From Balaenoptera acutorostrata (taxonomy: Eukaryota > Chordata > Mammalia > Artiodactyla > Balaenopteridae), in NCBI RefSeq assembly GCF_949987535.1, contig NC_080081.1:64563603-64627602 (forward strand): a stretch of DNA of 64,000 nt, written 5' to 3'. The notes under the pieces are model-generated. The model ran no database searches, was not told where the DNA came from, and saw only the letters and a program-made list of their open reading frames with translations. Of this stretch, positions 12,729-25,417 are shown in pieces. Positions within the stretch are counted from its first letter, which is position 1; each line of letters begins with the position of its first letter. The translations under genes were made by a program, and so were the position numbers.

Positions 12729-13554
12729 AACAAAACTAATAGATGGAAAATGTTAAAACGTCATTTCCTTTTAAGGCAAAGATAAAAAAGGCAAGAGTAT
12801 GTAGGACCTAGAATAAGTTTTGATAAGTCATCACTAGGCTGATAAATTGGTCCTCTGATTACAACTAATCCTCTTAATTATAAGATTTTTAAGTTAAAAT
12901 GCTTTTGAGGTACAACTATCTCTCAATATACCAATAATCAAATTTCAGATCACATAGGCCCTAAAAGAGAAATATCATCACATAAAATAATCCTTCCTAG
13001 GGTCATCCTATTATGTTCTTTTCCCACATAAATCTACATTACAAATAATAAAATGGATCATACCTTTTACATTTGACCTTTCTTCTGCACAATGACATCC
13101 TCCACCCCATCCTAATCATCACCAACCTGAACTCTAAAATATACTGTTATAAAGCCCTAAAAATGCGCTGAGATCTAAATTTCCTCAAAGAAGCTTAAAA
13201 CCTTTCTTGCTTTGAAAATCCAAAACATGTTTGTTTGTTTGCTTGAAGTACTCACTGTTATCAAACCATTTCTGAATAAGAATTAGAGATGTGGGGGAAA
13301 AGACTTCTGTAACTCCAAGGGGAGAGTATTTTTGGAGTAATCTACAAAGCTTCAATTCAAAGCCAAAAACCATTATGCTCCCTAAGGCAAGAAATTTTAC
13401 TTTAGCTGAAACTGCTGGACAGCTAATTCTAGCTTCTTGTGATGTATACATGTTGGGTTATGAAAAAACTTTTGTTGTTTTTTCTCAAAGGTTTCAGATT
13501 ATAAACCTTTTCCAAGCAGGCACTTAGCTAGATGATTAAAAAATATTATTTTCA

Positions 13555-13990
13555 ATCCTTATAAACTTTTTCAAGATTGGTATTACCACCATTTTGTGGA
13601 TGAGAAATTTGAGGCTCAGTGAGGTTAAGGGACTTGTCAGTCAATACAACATAAGCTAGTAGCCCCAGAGCCAGGTACAGTCCGTTCTAATGAAGCAGTT
13701 CTTTCCCTATCACCACAATTCTTGTTCTTTAAAAAGCTGGATAAAATACTCTACCCACAATTCCCATTTTTAAAATTCAAATAAAAGGAAATTCACAAAA
13801 ATGGTAATACGTGTATTACAATAACAAATTATATCATATATCACTCAATCTTTACCACAATCCTGCAAGATAGATTATTTCATTCTATTTTTTCCTAATG
13901 GGGAAACTGAGGCTGAGAGAGTACATGACTTGCCAGGAACCCATGGGTGGACTAGGAATTCACAGAGCCAAACAGATTTTTCTGAATCTT
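13555..13990. repeat. Two MIR remnants
   Basis: GATGAGAAATTTGAGGCTCA with AGGGACTTGTCAG (about 13,595-13,640) and GGGGAAACTGAGGCTGAGAG (about 13,900) are typical MIR core/tail sequences. Confidence 0.7.
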
Positions 13991-14205
13991 AGCAACAATG
14001 CTTAGAGATTTTCAAAAGTATCTTACGTCAAAGGAAACTAATTGATAGTTAACTAATTACAAAGATGTCCAGGTAAAAACTTATAATTACAGCAGTAATA
14101 CTGGCACACTACATGGGAAAAGTCAACTAATTAACTGACTAGGTTAATAATCCTGTATTAACTACATCAGAAACTTTAAATAAACTATGAATACGAAATC
14201 AAACA

Positions 14206-14280
<75 letters not shown>

Positions 14281-14285
14281 TATAC
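14206..14285. repeat. AT dinucleotide microsatellite
   Basis: About 75 bases of nearly uninterrupted TA repeat, becoming ATATACATATATACACATA at the right end. Confidence 0.97.
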
Positions 14286-15101
14286 ACATATTAGCATCCA
14301 GGCCTTAAATTAAGAACGGTATAAAATCCTGGCAACTATCCCCCACGTTCACATTCTTTTTTTTTTTTTTTCAAGGAGTTGGGAGGGAGGAGGGAGTGGG
14401 AAGAAAATCCAACTGAATGTAATAAACAGTATGTTAACAGGTGTTACAAGAAAAGCTAAGTGTAACAAAACGACAAAATGAAAGGACTGCTTTTCACAGA
14501 GGAACTGAAAGGAGGCACATTTCATGGACAGCTACTGATACACCCCCACCCAGAGGGACTCAGACCTACTGGCTATACCTTCCAATAAAATTTGCTCTTA
14601 AATAAAATACAAATTACTAATAAAATCTGCATGACTGTTTCATAACCAATTGCTCTCTTTTGAAATATTTCATAATGTGAGGAAATTCAGCATTTTAACT
14701 TTTCTAGGCCTTACCTTTCTACATTTATACAAAGAGGAAGATGGAGTCTAACATCACTTTCAATTATAAAGCCCTGGGAAACAATAACCATAATAATATT
14801 TACAGAAAGTCTACTGAAAAGTTCTGTCAGTAGATGCAAAAAGTTCAATTTTTTTTTCCAAGAGTCTATTTAAAAATTCACTAAGTTTCATAATTAGAAT
14901 ATGTGTATTTAAGGTATATCTCAACAGAAAAGGTTGGGGGGAAAGAAGAGGGATCAGGGAATAAAGACAAACAAAAACAAAACCCAAAAGACTCAGTACT
15001 TTATGGTTTGGGACCATGCTTAAATTAAACAGATTAATAATAGGGCTAAATGAAAATTAAGTTTGTATAAAGAAATTACTTATTTAAAATGAAAGAAAAC
15101 A

Positions 15102-15254
15102 GGGAATTCCCTGGCAGTTCAGTGGTTAGGACTCTGCGCTTTCACTGCCAAGGACCTGGGTTCAATATCTGGTCGGGGAACTAAGATCCCGCAAGCCGAG
15201 TGCCCCGGTCAAAAAAACAAAAACAAAATAAGAATTAAAAAAAAAAAAAAAATT
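15102..15254 (+). mobile_element. CHR-type SINE, short form
   Basis: The flanking repeat AAATGAAAGAAAACAGGG occurs at 15087-15104 and 15255-15272, with its last GGG shared with the SINE head. Its B box is changed (GGTTCAATATC), so pol III activity is doubtful. It is antisense to INTS6. Confidence 0.93.
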
Positions 15255-15884
15255 AAATGAAAGAAAACAGGGCTGGTATACGTGAGCATTGACCAACCAA
15301 AGAAAAGAAACCCACCAAGATGATTTTACTTATAAGAGTATAAATTTGAGTGAAGGATTATGATGACTAAAAATAACTTTAAATATTTAGGAAGATTTCA
15401 AGTTATAAAATATTATATGATCTCCTTGGAGAAACCCGTAACACAAACATGGCTAAACAATACTTTTAGCTAATTCTGACCATAAATGACCTTAAATCAA
15501 TTGAAAATAACTGAATAAGTGAAATTCTTTCATTCAAATATTTGTTCCTGGCTTTTTAATTTTCAGCTGTACAGTTTAATACATAATTATTGACATTCTT
15601 CTGCATAAAGGGAAAATAAAAATTTCTTTGAAGAAATGGAACATATTATTTACCTTTTGTACTTCTGATTTATTTTCAATAATTTCTAATCAAGAATGCA
15701 ATTGATGTCTTTAGGATATTCTTTTTCATTCTCTTTTAGAAAAAACACACCAGGGTGGTTTTTTGATCCTTTAGAAAACAGATTTAGAGTATAAAATTAT
15801 GAAGATAAATTATAGCAAGTATTTTCAAAGAAAATAAAACCTGGGTCTTGAAATTTGTCATTTAAATTACCATCTTTAAAACTA

Positions 15885-17990
15885 ATGTTCACAGATGACA
15901 CGATACTATACATAGAGAATCCTAAAGATGCTACCAGAAAACTACTAGAGCTAATCAATGAATTTGGTAGAGTAGCAGGATACAAAATTAATGCACAGAA
16001 ATCTCCTGCATTCCTATACACTAATGATGAAAAATTTGAAAGACAAATTAAGGAAACACTCCCATTTACCACTGCAACAAAAACAATAAAATACCTAGGA
16101 ATAAACCTACCTAAGGAGACAAAAGACCTCTACGCAGAAAACTATAAGACACTGATGAAAGAAATTAAAGATGATACAAACAGATGGAGAGATATACCAT
16201 GTTACTGGATTGGAAGAATCAACACTGCGAAAATGACTATACTACCCAAAGCAATCTACAGATTCAATGCAATCCCTATCAACTACCAATGGCATTTTTC
16301 ACAGAACTAGAACAAAAAATTGTACAATGTGTATGGAAACACAAAAGACCCCGAATAGCCAAAGCAATCTTGAGAAAGAAAAATGGAGCTGGAGGAATCA
16401 GACTCCCTGACTTCAGACTATACTACTGGGCTACAGTAATCAAGACAGTATAGTACTGGCACAAAAACAGAAATATAGACCAATGGAACAGGATAGAAAG
16501 CCCAGAGATAAATCCACGCACATATGATCACCTTATTTTTGATAAAGGAGGCAAGAATAATACAATGGAGAAAAGACAGCCTCTTCAAAGTGGTGCTGGG
16601 AAAACTGGACAGCTACATGTAAAAGAATGAAGTTAGAACACTCCCTAACACCATACACAAAAATAAACTCAAAATGGATTAAAGACCTAAATATAAGGCC
16701 GGACACTATAAAACTCTTAGAGGAAAACATAGGCAGAACACTCTATGACACAAATCACAGCAAGATCCTTTTTGACCCACCTCCTAGAGAAAGGGAAATA
16801 AAAACAAAAATAAACAAATGGGACCTAGTGAAACTTAAAAGCTTTTGCACAGCAAAGGAAAACATAAACAAGACGAAAAGACAACCCTCAGAATGTGAGA
16901 AAATATTTGCAGATGAAGCAACTGACAAAGGATTAATCTCCAAAATTTACAAGCAGCTCATGCAGCTCAATATCAAAAGAAACAAACCCAATACAAAAAC
17001 AGGCAGAAGACCTAAATAGACATTTCTCCAAAGAAGATATACAGATTGTCAACTAACACAGGAAAGAATGCTCAACATCACTAATCATTAGAGAAATGCA
17101 AATCAAAACTACTATAAGGTATCACCTCACACCAGTCAGAATGGCCATCATCAAAAAATCTAGAAACAATAAATGCTGGAGAGGGTGTGAAGAAAAGGGA
17201 ACCCCCTTGCACTGTTGGTGGGAACATAAATTGATACAGCCACTATGGAGAACAGTGTGGAAGGTTCCTTAAAAAACTAAAAGTAGAACTACCATACAAC
17301 CCAGCAATCCCACTACTGGCATATACCCTGAGAAAACCATAATTCAAAAAGAGTCATGTACCACAATGTTCACTGCAGTTCTATTTACAATAGCCAGGAC
17401 ATGGAAGCAACCTAAGTGTCCATCAATAGATGAATGGATAAAGAAGATGTGGCACATATATACAATGGAATATTACTCAGCCATAAAAAGAAATGAAACT
17501 GAGTTATCTGTAGTGAGGTGGATGGACCTAGAGTCTGTCATACAGAGTGAAGTGAGTCAGAAAGAGAAAAATAAACACCATATGGTAACATATATATGGA
17601 ATCCAAAAAAAAAAAAGCTTCTGAAGAACCTAGGGGCAGGACATGAATAATAAAGACACAGACGTAAGAGAATGGACTTGAGGACACGGGGAGGGGGAAG
17701 GGCAAGCTGGGAAAAAGTGAGAGAGTGGCATGGACATATATACCCTACCAAATGTAAAATAGATAGCTAGTGGGAAGCAGCCGCATAGCACAGGGAGATG
17801 AGCTCAGCACTATGTGATCACCTAGAGGGGTGGGATAGGGAGGGTGGGAGGGAGACACAGGAGGGAGGAGATATGGGGATATATGTATACGTATAGCTGA
17901 TTCACTTTGTTATAAAGCAGAAACTAACACACCATTGTAAAGCAATTATACTCCAATAAAGATGTAAAAATAAATAAATAAATAAATAAT
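15885..17990 (+). mobile_element. 5'-truncated L1 (3' part of ORF2 and 3' UTR)
   Basis: The copy begins within the reverse-transcriptase active-site region (an F-x-DD motif) and continues through the end of ORF2 to the conserved YTMEYYSAIKRNE segment near 17,465-17,500, then a cetartiodactyl-type 3' UTR and an ATAAATAAATA tail. The reading frame is broken: a shift near 16,290, a stop near 16,453 (TGG to TAG), and later shifts, so it cannot make a working protein. A weak target repeat, AAACTAATGTTCA (15879-15891) versus AAATTAATGCTCA (17996-18008), is possible. It lies antisense in INTS6 intron 3. Confidence 0.95.
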
Positions 17991-18659
17991 AAATTAAATT
18001 AATGCTCAATAGGAAATAAATCATAGCCATGTTATACTACTTTGAGCTCAGTCAAACCTTCTTTTTAAAACATCCCTTGATCTACCTAATAGATGTGCTC
18101 CTCAAAAGTTCCTTGCATATCAAACTTGTGTAAATCTCATCTTAAACGCACTAGGGGGAGCTCCCTATTTGAAAGAATCCTAAAACATGTGCTTTTGTCT
18201 TCTAAGGGTTCCTTTTCTAACTTGTATTCCTATGAAAGAATGACTTTCTGACTTATCTGCTAATTGATATTCATCCAGTTTTCATTTAACATTTTTTTTT
18301 TTAAAATACCATCCTTGTACTTTATCCCATGCTTATCAACTGCCATTAAGACAACCTTGATCAAGTTATGTTTACCTTTCACACTGCTTCCCCAGGAAGC
18401 AATATAAAGCCCCCCCTGCGAAAAATATACATATACTTAATATGCTACTAACAGATTTCAAAGCATGTAATAAAAATCAGCTTTAAATATCACTAGATTT
18501 TTATAACTAATTTCAAATTCAAAGGTGAAAAATAACAGAAAACCAGAGGTGAATCTATGGAGGGGAGAAAAAGTATGCTCTGTGTCTACTGAGCACTTCA
18601 TAATTTTTAAATTACATTTTAATATACCATCCCATTTCAGACTCTCATCGATTCTATAA

Positions 18660-18790
18660 GGGTATAAGTGGCTTCATTACTGGCAATTTGGGGAACGAAG
18701 AAGCAGAGGCACAGGGCAGTAAAGTGACTGCCCAATGTGTCATAGTAGTTCAATGTCAAGGTCAGAATTGGAATCCAATTTTCACATTCC
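18660..18790. repeat. MIR remnant
   Basis: Sequence such as GAAGCAGAGGCACAGGGCAG, then TAAAGTGACTGCCCAA, matches MIR with moderate divergence. Confidence 0.6.
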
Positions 18791-18914
18791 TAGCCATTGC
18801 TCTTCTTTTACACAATTAAAGATGGAGAAAAAACATTTAAGCAAGTTTGACTATAGAGTCCCCTATCCATCAATAATTACTGAAAATAATTTCAAGAGGC
18901 TTAAAGTTCAGGCG

Positions 18915-20235
18915 CTCGCCAAGACCTTTCAAAGGGAAAAGGACAGTCTCTTCAACAAATCGTGTTGGAAATACTTGATGTCCACATGCAAAAGAATGAA
19001 GCTTACTTCATTCTACACCATATACCAAAATTAACTCAAAATGGATTAAAAACGTAAACGTAAGACATAAAACTAAAACTCCTGAAAGAAAATATAGGGG
19101 GAAAGCATCAATACATAGGATTTGGCAATAATTTCTTGGATATGACACTAAAAGCAAAGGCAGCAAAATAAAAAATAGATATACTGGAATACATCAAAAA
19201 TTAAAACTTCTGTGAAAAGGACAATCAACAGAGTGAAAAGGCAGCCCGTGGAATGGGAGAAAAATCTGCAAATTGCACACCTGATAAGGGGTTAATATCC
19301 AGAATATTTAAAGAACTCCTACCAACAACGGGAAAAAATAACAATTAAAAAATAAGCAAAGGTCTTGAACAGACATTTCTCCAAAGCCAGTATATAAAAG
19401 TCCACCCAGCATACGAAGAGATGTACAATATAAATAATAACTAGGTAAATGCAAATAAACCAATGAGCTATCACTTCAAATCCATTAGGATGGCTAATAT
19501 TAGAAAAAAGGAAAATAGTGTTATCAAGGATGTGGAGAAATTGAAATTCTTGTGCATTATTGGTGGGAATATAAAATAGTGCAAACTTTATGGAGAACAA
19601 TATGGCATTTCCTTAAATTTTTTTAAATAGAATTACCATACAATCTAGCAATTCCACTTCAGGGTATATATCCAAAAGAACTGAAAGCAGGATCTCAAGA
19701 GACATTTACACCATGTTCATAGCAGCATTATTCACAACAGCCAAGAGGTGGAAGCAACCAAAGTGTCCACCAACAGATTAATGGGTAGGCAAAATGTGGT
19801 ATATACAAAAAAATTTTTTAAATGTGGTATACACATACAATGGAATATTATTTAGCCATGAAAAGAAATGAAATCCCAACACATGCTACATGTATGAACC
19901 TTGAGGACATTATGTTAAGTAAAATAAGCCAGTCACAAAAAGACAAATACTGTATGATTCCATTTATAGGTGGCATCTCTAGAGCAGTCAAATTCATAGA
20001 AACAGAAAGTAGAATGGTGCCCTTGTTTGATTGCCAGGGGCTGGGGTTAGGGGGAAATGAGGAGTTACTGCTTTGAAAGGACTTTCAGTTTTGAAAGATG
20101 AAAATGTTCTGGAAATTGGTTGCACAATAATGTGAATATACTTAACACTACTGAACTGTACATTTAAAAATGGTCAGGATGGTAAATTTGATGCTATGTG
20201 TTTTTTACCACAATTTAAAAATTAGAAAAAAAAGT
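18915..20235 (+). mobile_element. Old L1 3' fragment (L1M-like)
   Basis: It covers the last third of ORF2 (KDSLFNKSCW near the left, HTMEYYLAMKRNE near 19,840) and the 3' UTR ending at an A-rich tract. Divergence and stops are much higher than in the L1 at 15.9 kb, so it is an older insertion. It is on the same strand as the neighbouring L1 and antisense to INTS6. Confidence 0.9.
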
Positions 20236-21448
20236 TCAGAGACTTAAAAAATGTCTCCAGTTTATATTCAGCACAGAATGTTCAAGTATAATAATCTACT
20301 TTCTTTTGAAAAGATATCTATAGGTCAATAAATACCAAACTATTGTTTACATATTTCTTGATAGCCTAAAGGAAACCAAAAACCCAAATGGGAATCAAGT
20401 TTTCATTACTTCACCTACCAACATTAAAAGAGAAGCCTTTATTATGTACTACCTGAGAACTAAATGGGTACTGCTTTGGTAAAGGGAAAAAAGCAGTATT
20501 ATTAGAAATCTACCTGAATTATCTGCTAAGTTCACAAATAGCTCTTTATGCTGAAGAATAAAACCGGCTAACATTATTCTCCCTAAGATTCATTCAATTT
20601 GATGGTGTCTAAAAGCCACCATTTTTCAATGAGGTAAACACTTGGAATAAAAAACCCTCAAAAAATTAAACATATATTATACTTCCTTTTATGGTATTCC
20701 TCAAGGATTGTCTTCACCAAAGGCATACAATAGTAGGTCAGGTACCATTCTAAGTCCTAGAACAACTGAATCAGTACTAGTATATTGAGTAGTAGGAGTG
20801 TGGAATCAGTCCAGTGACAAAAATGATGAACTGCAGGCCAGAGTAATATTTAGCAGCTAAACCTAACTGGAACCTAACGTAAAGAAAAATAATAATAATA
20901 AACAATGTTGAAAACATTGCCAGAAAACAGAACAATTTGGAAAAGTATGAAAAATAAACCGATCTACATAGGAAACTTTAATCAGACCTCTAAAACTTTA
21001 TACATGTCCAAACTTTAGATATTAAGGCAGGTTCAAATTTTCAGTGGCTCTCAAAAGATCAGCATTATTTGAAACTCTGGTGAATACATGTGAAAAAAAA
21101 AATCTATCAAATTTAGCTGCAAGGATAAGCAATTTAATAAGTTGTTATCATAATTTATAAAGAAAAGATTGACTACACATTGTTCCATGATCGTAGAAGT
21201 ATCAGCAAATGGTACTCATTATCAAAATTAAATATTTATAAGGACTTCTATATGCAAGGAACTTGTTAGTGAGATATCCAAAGTGCTTGAGAAAACATTC
21301 ACCAAGAATCATTTTTCTCTTAGCTACTTTAACCTTACTGATGCCCTGCAAGTTTTCTTAGTATCCTAGCTAATATCTCAAATACGTTTTATTTGTAGAT
21401 ATGCCAACTAAACTTATGCAATATAGATATAGATATTAAAAATACTCA

Positions 21449-21472
21449 AAAAAAAAAAAAAAAAAAAAAAAA
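21449..21472. repeat. Poly(A) tract
   Basis: A run of about 24 A inside intron 3 with no recognisable element attached on either side. Confidence 0.9.
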
Positions 21473-23998
21473 ATACTCTTGGAATTGATTATGGAAACCA
21501 CATATGTGCATGTATGTGGGTGGTGGGAACACATGTGGAGATATCTATATAAATATACAGATACATATATATATAAACCCCATTTAAGTGTTTAAGAAAA
21601 ATTATTCAGAAACTTAAAGGTTTTTAGATGTTCTATAAAATCAATATGCCCTTTCATCTAGCTCACCTTTTCTCATTTCCTTCAACTACTGAGATTATAT
21701 ACAAGCATTTAGTACTGTGGGCTCCAAAGATCCTAATATAGAGCATGGAACGGGAAGTATTTACAAGAAACACTGAGGTTACAGAAAACTGGTACTCCAC
21801 AAAAAATAGGCAGATAACCTTACGAAGAAAATACATGAACTATATTCAGTATTAAATATTTGAGATATCCAAACTTCTTGATAATTTATCCTTTTTTTGA
21901 ATAGAAAATGTATATTTAAATCAGCAAGAAAAAAATCTTATGATGAAAAATGTCTTCTGGGAAGATGTTTTCTTCTAATTAATCATGAGAATCATAATCA
22001 TTAGACTCAATCATTGTCATTTTCATTTGGAAAATTGTGGCTTCCTTAGTTATTTTAATGCTAGTATCATTTTCATGTGGCAATTCAGGATATTACTCCT
22101 TGCATCCTTGCTTATTCATCAAAATAACTGAAAGGCATAATCTCTCCCCCGTGTTGAATTAATAAATCTTAACATACAAAAACATCCTCTCTCCAGACTC
22201 TTCTCTTGGTCAAAGTGGTAAGAGCACAGCAGGACCACCTACAACCTCAAACTTTTTGTGAGCTTTATAGACAAGAACTTAAGCATCCTCTGGTGGAAGA
22301 TGGCAACTGGGAAAAGGAAAATATGGGTTTAAATTACAAATGTCCTCAGCCTCTCCACGACAATCAGTTTTTTCTAAGGAAACACCTAAGAAATATTTTT
22401 AATAGGAGGTAGAAGGTAAACGTGTCTAAATGCCTTTCCCACTTATGAAATGTGATGCAGAAGAACAGGAAATTAGTAGTTCTGCTATACACTGACAACC
22501 TGCCAACCAAATAATAACAGTTAGTATATCCAATGACAAGGAAATAAGGATAACTGAATAATGGTAAGTTTCATATCTGTCTTTGAACTCAAAGTTTAGA
22601 TCAAAACCTTAAGCAATAAGACTGCACAGCGCTCCAGATAACAAAGGAATATGAAAGGGAAATAAATCCATTATTTTAAAGAAACAAACTGAAAAGTTCA
22701 TGGCAAATCTGCCCAACTTACTAAAAGCTGAAAAAGAAAGCAGCATGAAAGGGGAAACAGAAAAAGATTAATGTGTGAGAAAATACAGGAAGTGCAATTC
22801 CATAATTCCATAAAGATAGAAACAAAGTAACTCCAAGTTGCAACATATACTTTAAATGCAATAGAACTACATTCAGCCATTTCCAAAGCCAAAGATGTTC
22901 AGGCACTGAATAGTTACCCTTAAGAAGTAAAGCATAAACATTTCTAAAACAAGGGAACAATTCTGCTTCTTTCTATATAAAGAAACCAAAAGCTGTAGTT
23001 GCGGGAAGAATTTCCCTGGAATTTGTGAAACTCCTAAAACTGTGGCTTATGGAACTTGGGAACAAGAACAAAATGTGTGCCTAAAAGTATCATTGTGGTA
23101 ATAGTGCTTTGCACAACAACATAGGAACTGAACTCCTTGGATTTAATATTCCTTTGTTATGTGTAACATTACACATTCTTCAGTATCTTTTACTTCCCAG
23201 GCCAGTTACCTCAGAAAGTGTTATAATGGACCACCTTGCATTATCCCATAGTGAACCATCATGTGATTTAATGGTCTTGTCTCATCTTCAAAGAGATAAC
23301 AGCAAGTGCAATAGAGGAACTGGGAGAGTTAAGGGAGAAAGGAAGGGTTCTTTCATATTTTCAAACAGCCTCTTTTCCAAGGGTTTGGAGTTTAAAAACA
23401 AAACTCTGGACCTGCCATTTAATTCAAGAATGGCTTCAGAATTCTTCCTGCATAGTGCCTTATTGGACACACCTCAAAAGCTGAGAAACCTTAATGTACT
23501 CAGCCAGTTAGTGCACTACAATGAAAACCTTCTTACCTTTCAGAGCTACACAATATGGTTAAATTAAACCCTGATACAACAAATAGAATAATTTCCTCTA
23601 ACATTTTAAGACCACTAATCAACTAGTGTCTGTCAGTCATTGCAACAGTTGCACAATTGCCTGTGGATAGACTACCAGAGAAACTGAATGTGGTGAGGCA
23701 GGATGTTTTCCTGTTTATTTCCTGAGTGAACTTTAAGGGATTAAAACTAAATTTATGTCAACTTCATAGCAAAGAATCCAGATTCGAATTCTGAACACAA
23801 ATACATTTTAAGAAAAAAAAAATGAGGGCTATAAAACCATATACAGTGTGGTCAGAGTTTCACTTTTGTATTATGTGCATACTGGATTTTAATCTGAAAT
23901 GTTTTACACTTGTATTTCACGTTATATAGTTTCGGGACTGGACTGTTTTTCCACAAAAAGAAAAATCATCTGTTTTTCCACCTTAATAGTCAACCTAC

Positions 23999-24148
23999 CT
24001 GCCCATAGTTGTCTATGCCAGTTACTAATCTATTTAAATTTAATAAATCAAAAGCTGTCCTTAGGGATTGGCCAAGAGTCGTAAGTCCTTCAGCCTGAAG
24101 GTTTTTCAGTTCATTCATAAACGTTGCATGGTTTTCTTTCCATCCGGC
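23999..24148 (-). CDS. INTS6: INTS6 coding exon 3 (residues 64-113)
   Basis: Fifty codons begin AGWKENHATFMNELKNLQAE and end GIDNYGQ. The GLTTLGQSL segment (residues 84-92) holds the threonine of the VWA MIDAS site (T86 or T87). The acceptor is preceded by a pyrimidine tract (TTTTCTTTTCAG|GCC), and the donor reads CAG|GTAGGT. Both ends are phase 0. The exon lies just outside the CpG island, 809 bp from exon 2, and is followed by an intron of about 21.9 kb. The QAEGLTTLGQSLRTAF segment fits INTS6 better than INTS6L. Confidence 0.97.
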
Positions 24149-24680
24149 CTGAAAAGAAAAACGTAAGAATTTTTTTTCATCTTTCAAAGCCATGTGCACA
24201 CGGACGGCCGTTACAATCTGCCGTTCACCAAGGAGCTGCTTCACTTTGCTGCACGGTTTTGAGTAACGTGTCAATACCGCATCACTGCTGAGGAAACTCT
24301 CTTCCAAAGGAGGCCAAGAATAAACCTGCTGGCTCTACAGCTTTCGGTAGCTACCGGCCTTCGTACTTTATAACTTCCCCGGGAAGCGTACTCCCCAGCC
24401 TCATACCCAGAATTCGGGGATGCAGAGATACTGGTGGAAAGCAGAAGTGAGCGGGACTTGCGAAGTTCACCTAGCGCGCTGTCCCACCGGCCCGCGGCCC
24501 TCTCGGGGAGACTCCGCAGCCCCAGCCCCGCGGCACCCACCCCCACCCCGGCCTCGGGCCGGTTCCCCTTTAATGCAGACCCAGGCTCAGCGCTGCCGGG
24601 CCCGGCTGTCACTCGGGCTAACTTGAATAAATATCCCCCACAGTTCATTGCTGCCGCTCACGCCGCGGAGGGGAAATGTC

Positions 24681-24690
24681 GGCCATGTTG
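24681..24690 (+). promoter_or_regulatory. YY1-like site in INTS6 intron 2
   Basis: GGCCATGTTG fits the GCCATNTTG consensus of YY1. It lies 12 bases from the GCC repeat and within the CpG island, as is common for YY1 sites near transcription starts. Binding is inferred from the motif only. Confidence 0.5.
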
Positions 24691-24701
24691 ATCGCAGCGC
24701 T

Positions 24702-24735
<34 letters not shown>
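24702..24735. repeat. GCC/GGC trinucleotide repeat, about 11 units
   Basis: An uninterrupted GCC run sits in INTS6 intron 2 inside the CpG island. Repeats of this type in CpG islands are often length-polymorphic. It makes long polyproline or polyglycine open frames on either strand, which I do not regard as genes. Confidence 0.95.
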
Positions 24736-24736
<1 letters not shown>

Positions 24737-24957
24737 GCCGGGCTGGGGAGGGGACGGCGGTGGCCCGGCGACTCCGCGCCGCGCCAGGACGCTCCGTAGC
24801 GGGGGAGGGGGTGGGAGCCCGCAGGGGAAAAGACCTCAGCGCCTGGAGCACAGCGGGTGGGGGAGGGGAGCATAATGAAGGGTGAATGGGGGGGCGGGGA
24901 GGGTGAGAGAGGAAGGAACAGGGAAGGGAAGGGAAGGGGGAGGGCGAGGGCTGTTAC

Positions 24958-25035
24958 CTTGATAGCATAGGGCGGCTCTTCGAAAGTGACCAGCATATAC
25001 CTGTCTCCTCTGCTGGCAGGGTCCCGGGCACGGAG
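24958..25035 (-). CDS. INTS6: INTS6 coding exon 2 (residues 38-63)
   Basis: This exon has 26 codons, beginning LRARDPASRGDRYMLVTFEE and ending PPYAIK, and continues the VWA beta-sheet core. It is bounded by an acceptor (CCCGCAG|CTCCG) and a donor (AAG|GTAACA), both in phase 0, so exons 1 and 2 join without changing frame. The intron separating it from exon 1 is only 382 bp and very GC-rich. Residue identity matches INTS6; I recall INTS6L having TYDEPPYCIK at the end of this segment, which is not what is seen here. No stop or frameshift is present. Confidence 0.96.
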
Positions 25036-25417
25036 CTGCGGGAGAGCGGGTGGGGGACGGGAGGAGGAACAGGGCGGGCGAGAGGGAAGCAGAGAGAGGC
25101 GAGGTTACCAGGCGGAGAAGGGGCGCCCAGCGGCCCCGCCGCCCCCCACAGTACCGCACACGCCGCAGCCGCCCCCCACACACAGATCGGCCCCCGCACA
25201 CCGCCCGGGGCCGGAGCCCCGGCCCGGGCCGAGCCCGGCTTGCAGCGCCCGCCCGCCCGCCCGCCCGCGCGGTGGGGGAGGGGGTCCCCGAGCCCGGCAG
25301 CTCCCGCAGTCAGGTCCCCGACACCTCCGCCTAGCCGCCCCCGGCCGCCCTCCCCCCACCCCTGCCGCCCGCGGGCCGCCGGACCGGGGTCGCCGCCCGG
25401 GCTCGGTCAGTCGGTAC
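25036..25417 (-). other. INTS6: INTS6 intron 1
   Basis: This 382-bp GC-rich intron lies inside the CpG island, with a GT donor at its right end and an AG acceptor at its left end. It contains a short GCCC tandem run at about 25247-25268 and long C-rich tracts. No coding sequence is visible in it; the long open frames here are a side effect of GC richness. Confidence 0.9.

Larger units (their letters stand above)
2118..23998 (-). other. INTS6: INTS6 intron 3 (about 21.9 kb)
   Basis: The intron is bounded by the exon 3 donor (CAG|GTAGGT) and the exon 4 acceptor. It is AT-rich and holds four CHR SINEs, four L1 segments, a Tigger-type MITE, a MER20-like fragment, MIR and L2 remnants, and an AT microsatellite, all listed separately. 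The stretches 2,120-3,140, 4,280-5,320, 6,480-9,140, 10,620-12,430, 14,290-15,085 and 20,240-23,990 contain nothing further that I can name. No other exon or RNA gene was recognised. Confidence 0.9.
24149..24957 (-). other. INTS6: INTS6 intron 2, with CpG island core
   Basis: This 809-bp intron includes a purine-rich GGGAA-type tract (about 24,890-24,945), a GCC triplet run (24702-24735) and a YY1-like site (24681-24690). Its left end is unmethylated-CpG-like only down to about 24,300. In-frame sequence upstream of exon 3 stays open, with an ATG at 24193 that adds 15 codons before residue 64. It may therefore contain a second start region, but nothing in the sequence proves this. Confidence 0.8.

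Noticed and set aside
23109..23567. 152-codon plus-strand open frame in INTS6 intron 3
   Set aside because: No domain or family is recognisable, no splice or promoter context, and one such frame is expected by chance in 64 kb.
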